Translations under genes and position numbers: made by a program
Shown: positions 58,901 to 61,900 of the stretch, piece after piece
Layout of the letters: every line of letters begins with the position of its first letter
How positions within the stretch are numbered: the first letter of the stretch is position 1
Notes under the pieces: generated by a model
Told to the model about the DNA's origin: nothing
Seen by the model: only the letters and a program-made list of their open reading frames with translations
Database searches by the model: none
Assembly: GCA_037893225.1 (NCBI GenBank)
Contig: JAZGUH010000075.1
Span: 1,488,001 to 1,552,000, forward strand
Direction of reading: 5' to 3'
From: Hippasteria phrygiana
Taxonomy: Eukaryota; Echinodermata; Asteroidea; Valvatida; Goniasteridae
DNA length: 64,000 nt

Positions 58901-61900
58901 GGCTAATGTGAAATTCCTCTGTCAAATTCTGTTCGTCGTTTATTGAAACATGCATGATAGGATATCAGTCGAAACCGAACATTCCTGAAACCGCACTATG
59001 CATACTGTCCCCATCCCACTAGAGCTTTCCAAGTTAGAAGGCCCTAACTCAGAAAGGAGCACTGCCTTTTGAGATTTTATGTTGTTTACATTGTTTATCT
59101 TGTGTCAATAAACTTAAGATACTATCAGTTAATCCTTTGTTGACTTAAGTTCTTAGCTATATGAGTTATATTTAACACAGAAACATCTGCAAGAATTCTT
59201 AGTTTTATTGTAAAAATATGCCTCAGTTCAGATTTTCTATCCTGTGTAACTACTTAAAAAACTTTGAATCATGAAAAACAGCCGCTGGAAAGCTGAGAAC
59301 GATAATAAACTTGAACGAATCGGAGAGGTGATTTGTACGCTGTGAGTAGTACCAGCAAATCCCAGCCTGGAAGTGTTTACTTAAGGGTTACAAGCAATTG
59401 TTTGGCTAATGGATTACAAAGATAAGAAGCTGGCAAAGGTGTTGGTGTGTCAACACCAAAAGGCAGTGGAGTTGCCTGTTTTGGCTCTAGTGGGATGTTT
59501 CCCTCATGATTCCCCCTGCCCCTGATCAAACCACAAGAAACCAATAGTGAACCTGTTAATAAACATTTTCATTGGGATTAGTACCCTCCCAATTTTCCAC
59601 TTCAGAAAAAAAAATCCCGTAATTTTGGGTCCACGTGTATTGTAGAAAATATTGCATCGTCGTCGTTTTGTGAGCATGGTTTCAAATTCAGTAACCATTC
59701 TGAAAATCAAAGATCATATAAAACTATCTATATAAAACTGATGCTATTATGTCTGGAGTTACCTTGAAATAACCCTCCAGAATACAATTTCGTTATCAAA
59801 AATTGAACTGTTCCCTCTTCTTACATTCCTTTGCATTTCACCTTTGAATATTCAAACTCGAAAATAAATATTCGAATATTCGGCACAGCCCTAAAAATCA
59901 CACAACTTTATTTCCAAGAGCTTAGTTGAGGATGGAGCACAAGTGTGGTGAGTACAGCACGTGTGAAATGAGGCTTGTGATGCTGCGAATATGGACGAGT
60001 ATTAACGAAAACTACTCCCGAAAGCCTGCAATAGTCCTACTTTTCTCCTGATTTTGTCCTGATTTTGTATTCTACTTTTTCAACTGAGTTTGCTTGAAAG
60101 CCTGCTCGGGGGTTAGTAATGTTTATAAGCAGGGATGTAGTCGAGTCCATCACAAGTCCCTGCAAGTCCATCACAAGTCCCTGCAAGTCCATCACAAGTC
60201 CCTGCAAGTCCATCACAAGTCCCTGCAAGTCCATCACAAGTCCCTGCAAGTCCATCACAAGTCCCTGCAAGTCCATCACAACTCCCTGCAAGTCCATCAC
60301 AAGCCCTCCAGTCCTAATTCCAATCTCAAGCTATTTAAATGAGCTTTGACAAAAGCATTCCTTTGTCATTGTTCATCCAGTTTACTTGTGAGCAGCTTTA
60401 TGAAAGGATTTATGAAAGGATTTGCGAAAGGACTTGCGAAAGGACTTGCGAAAGGACTTGTGAAAGGACTTGTGAAAGGACTTGTGAAAGGACTTGTGAA
60501 AGGACTTGTGAAAGGACTTGTGAAAGGACTTGTGAAAGGACTTGCAGGGACCTGACTACAACTCTGTTTATTAGACAAATTACCATAATGTGTAACAGGG
60601 CCGATTTCATGGAGTTACTAAGTACAAAAATCTGCTTAGCATGAAAAGTCTTACCTGATAATAACAGGATTACCAACCACATTTTCATGTGATGTATATT
60701 GCTAGTGATTGATATGTATCTGCTGTTTGCTTAGCAAGGAAATCACATGGAGTTTTGGCTGGTAACTTTTTTCTAATAAGCAGGACGTTTTGCACTATGC
60801 AATTTTTGTATGCTTAACCCTAACCCCTAGACCCTTTTTGCTAGGAACCATCCTCGATCCTCCAAAATCCTCCGATTGCCCTGCCCCCAAAATGCATTCA
60901 TTCTCAATCCTCCAATATCATCCTGTGCTTTAATCACCATTCATCCTCAATCCTCCAAAATCCTCCTCGCTTGAAACACCATTCATCCTTAATTCTCCAA
61001 AATCCTCCAAAACTGCAAGGAGGATTTTGGAGGATTGAGATGGGTTAGGGTTTATAGCTCCATGAAATTGGACCCAGTTTTCAGATGGGGCCTGTGTCTA
61101 TCAAAGACTTCTTGAGTTACTCAGTTCCATGTTCCTAAAATGTATTTATTTTGTCTTCATGATGGGGTCGTTGCAGGAGCCATTTGTTAAACCTTGTCCA
61201 GCACCAAACTTAACTGCCGGGCAACCTCTCTTATTAGTTAGTGATTGCCCGGGGAACTCGCCATGTTCCTAAATTTGACACGCTAAAATACACAAGATCC
61301 CAATGTTTGTTGTTGTCAGTGTGTCTTTATTTGACCCTTTTTATCCCATTGAACATAGATGGCAGCTGTAGCCGCAGTTTTAAACAGACCACCTTGCCGG
61401 TTGTCGGATATATGCGCATTCCTGCGTGTAAAGAATATATTGTTTGCCCATTGTGTGCATTACGTTTGGCTGCACAAACTCGTATTGGCGTACCGTCACC
61501 TCATTAATAACAGCCAGACAAAAGGGTTTATTTACCCTTTTGGTTTACCCATTGTTTATTTCTGCTTTATTTTCAGACACCAAAAATAACTTCACATTCA
61601 AAACTAACACCAGGCACTGTTCAGGAATTTGCCTGAAAGAGCTGAATTATGAAGATAATTATTGTCTAACCTGTTGTCTCTGTAGGGCGAGCAGAATAAT
61701 CATTTAATGGAGCTGTTGACGGATTCCCATGAGAGGTGGCTTGAGCTTCAGAAGATTAAGGCATTCCCTGCAATGGTAGCAAGCCCTACCCTAAGGACTG
61801 GAGCTCAGGCACTTATGCAGGTAAGATAGAACTGAACAAAATCAATCTGTGTTTGTACTTTTTTCATAGCCAGTAAGAAGTCATTAACCCATAATGCCAT

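Noticed and set aside
60037..60688. Repetitive frames on both strands (MDLQGLV-, ERTC- and SPFT-type)
   Set aside because: Generated by the 21-bp and 12-bp arrays of the expanded mini-transposon.
28925..61053. ccctaa-type blocks considered as interstitial telomere repeats
   Set aside because: Only one or two units occur, always as the ends of TTAA-flanked elements.
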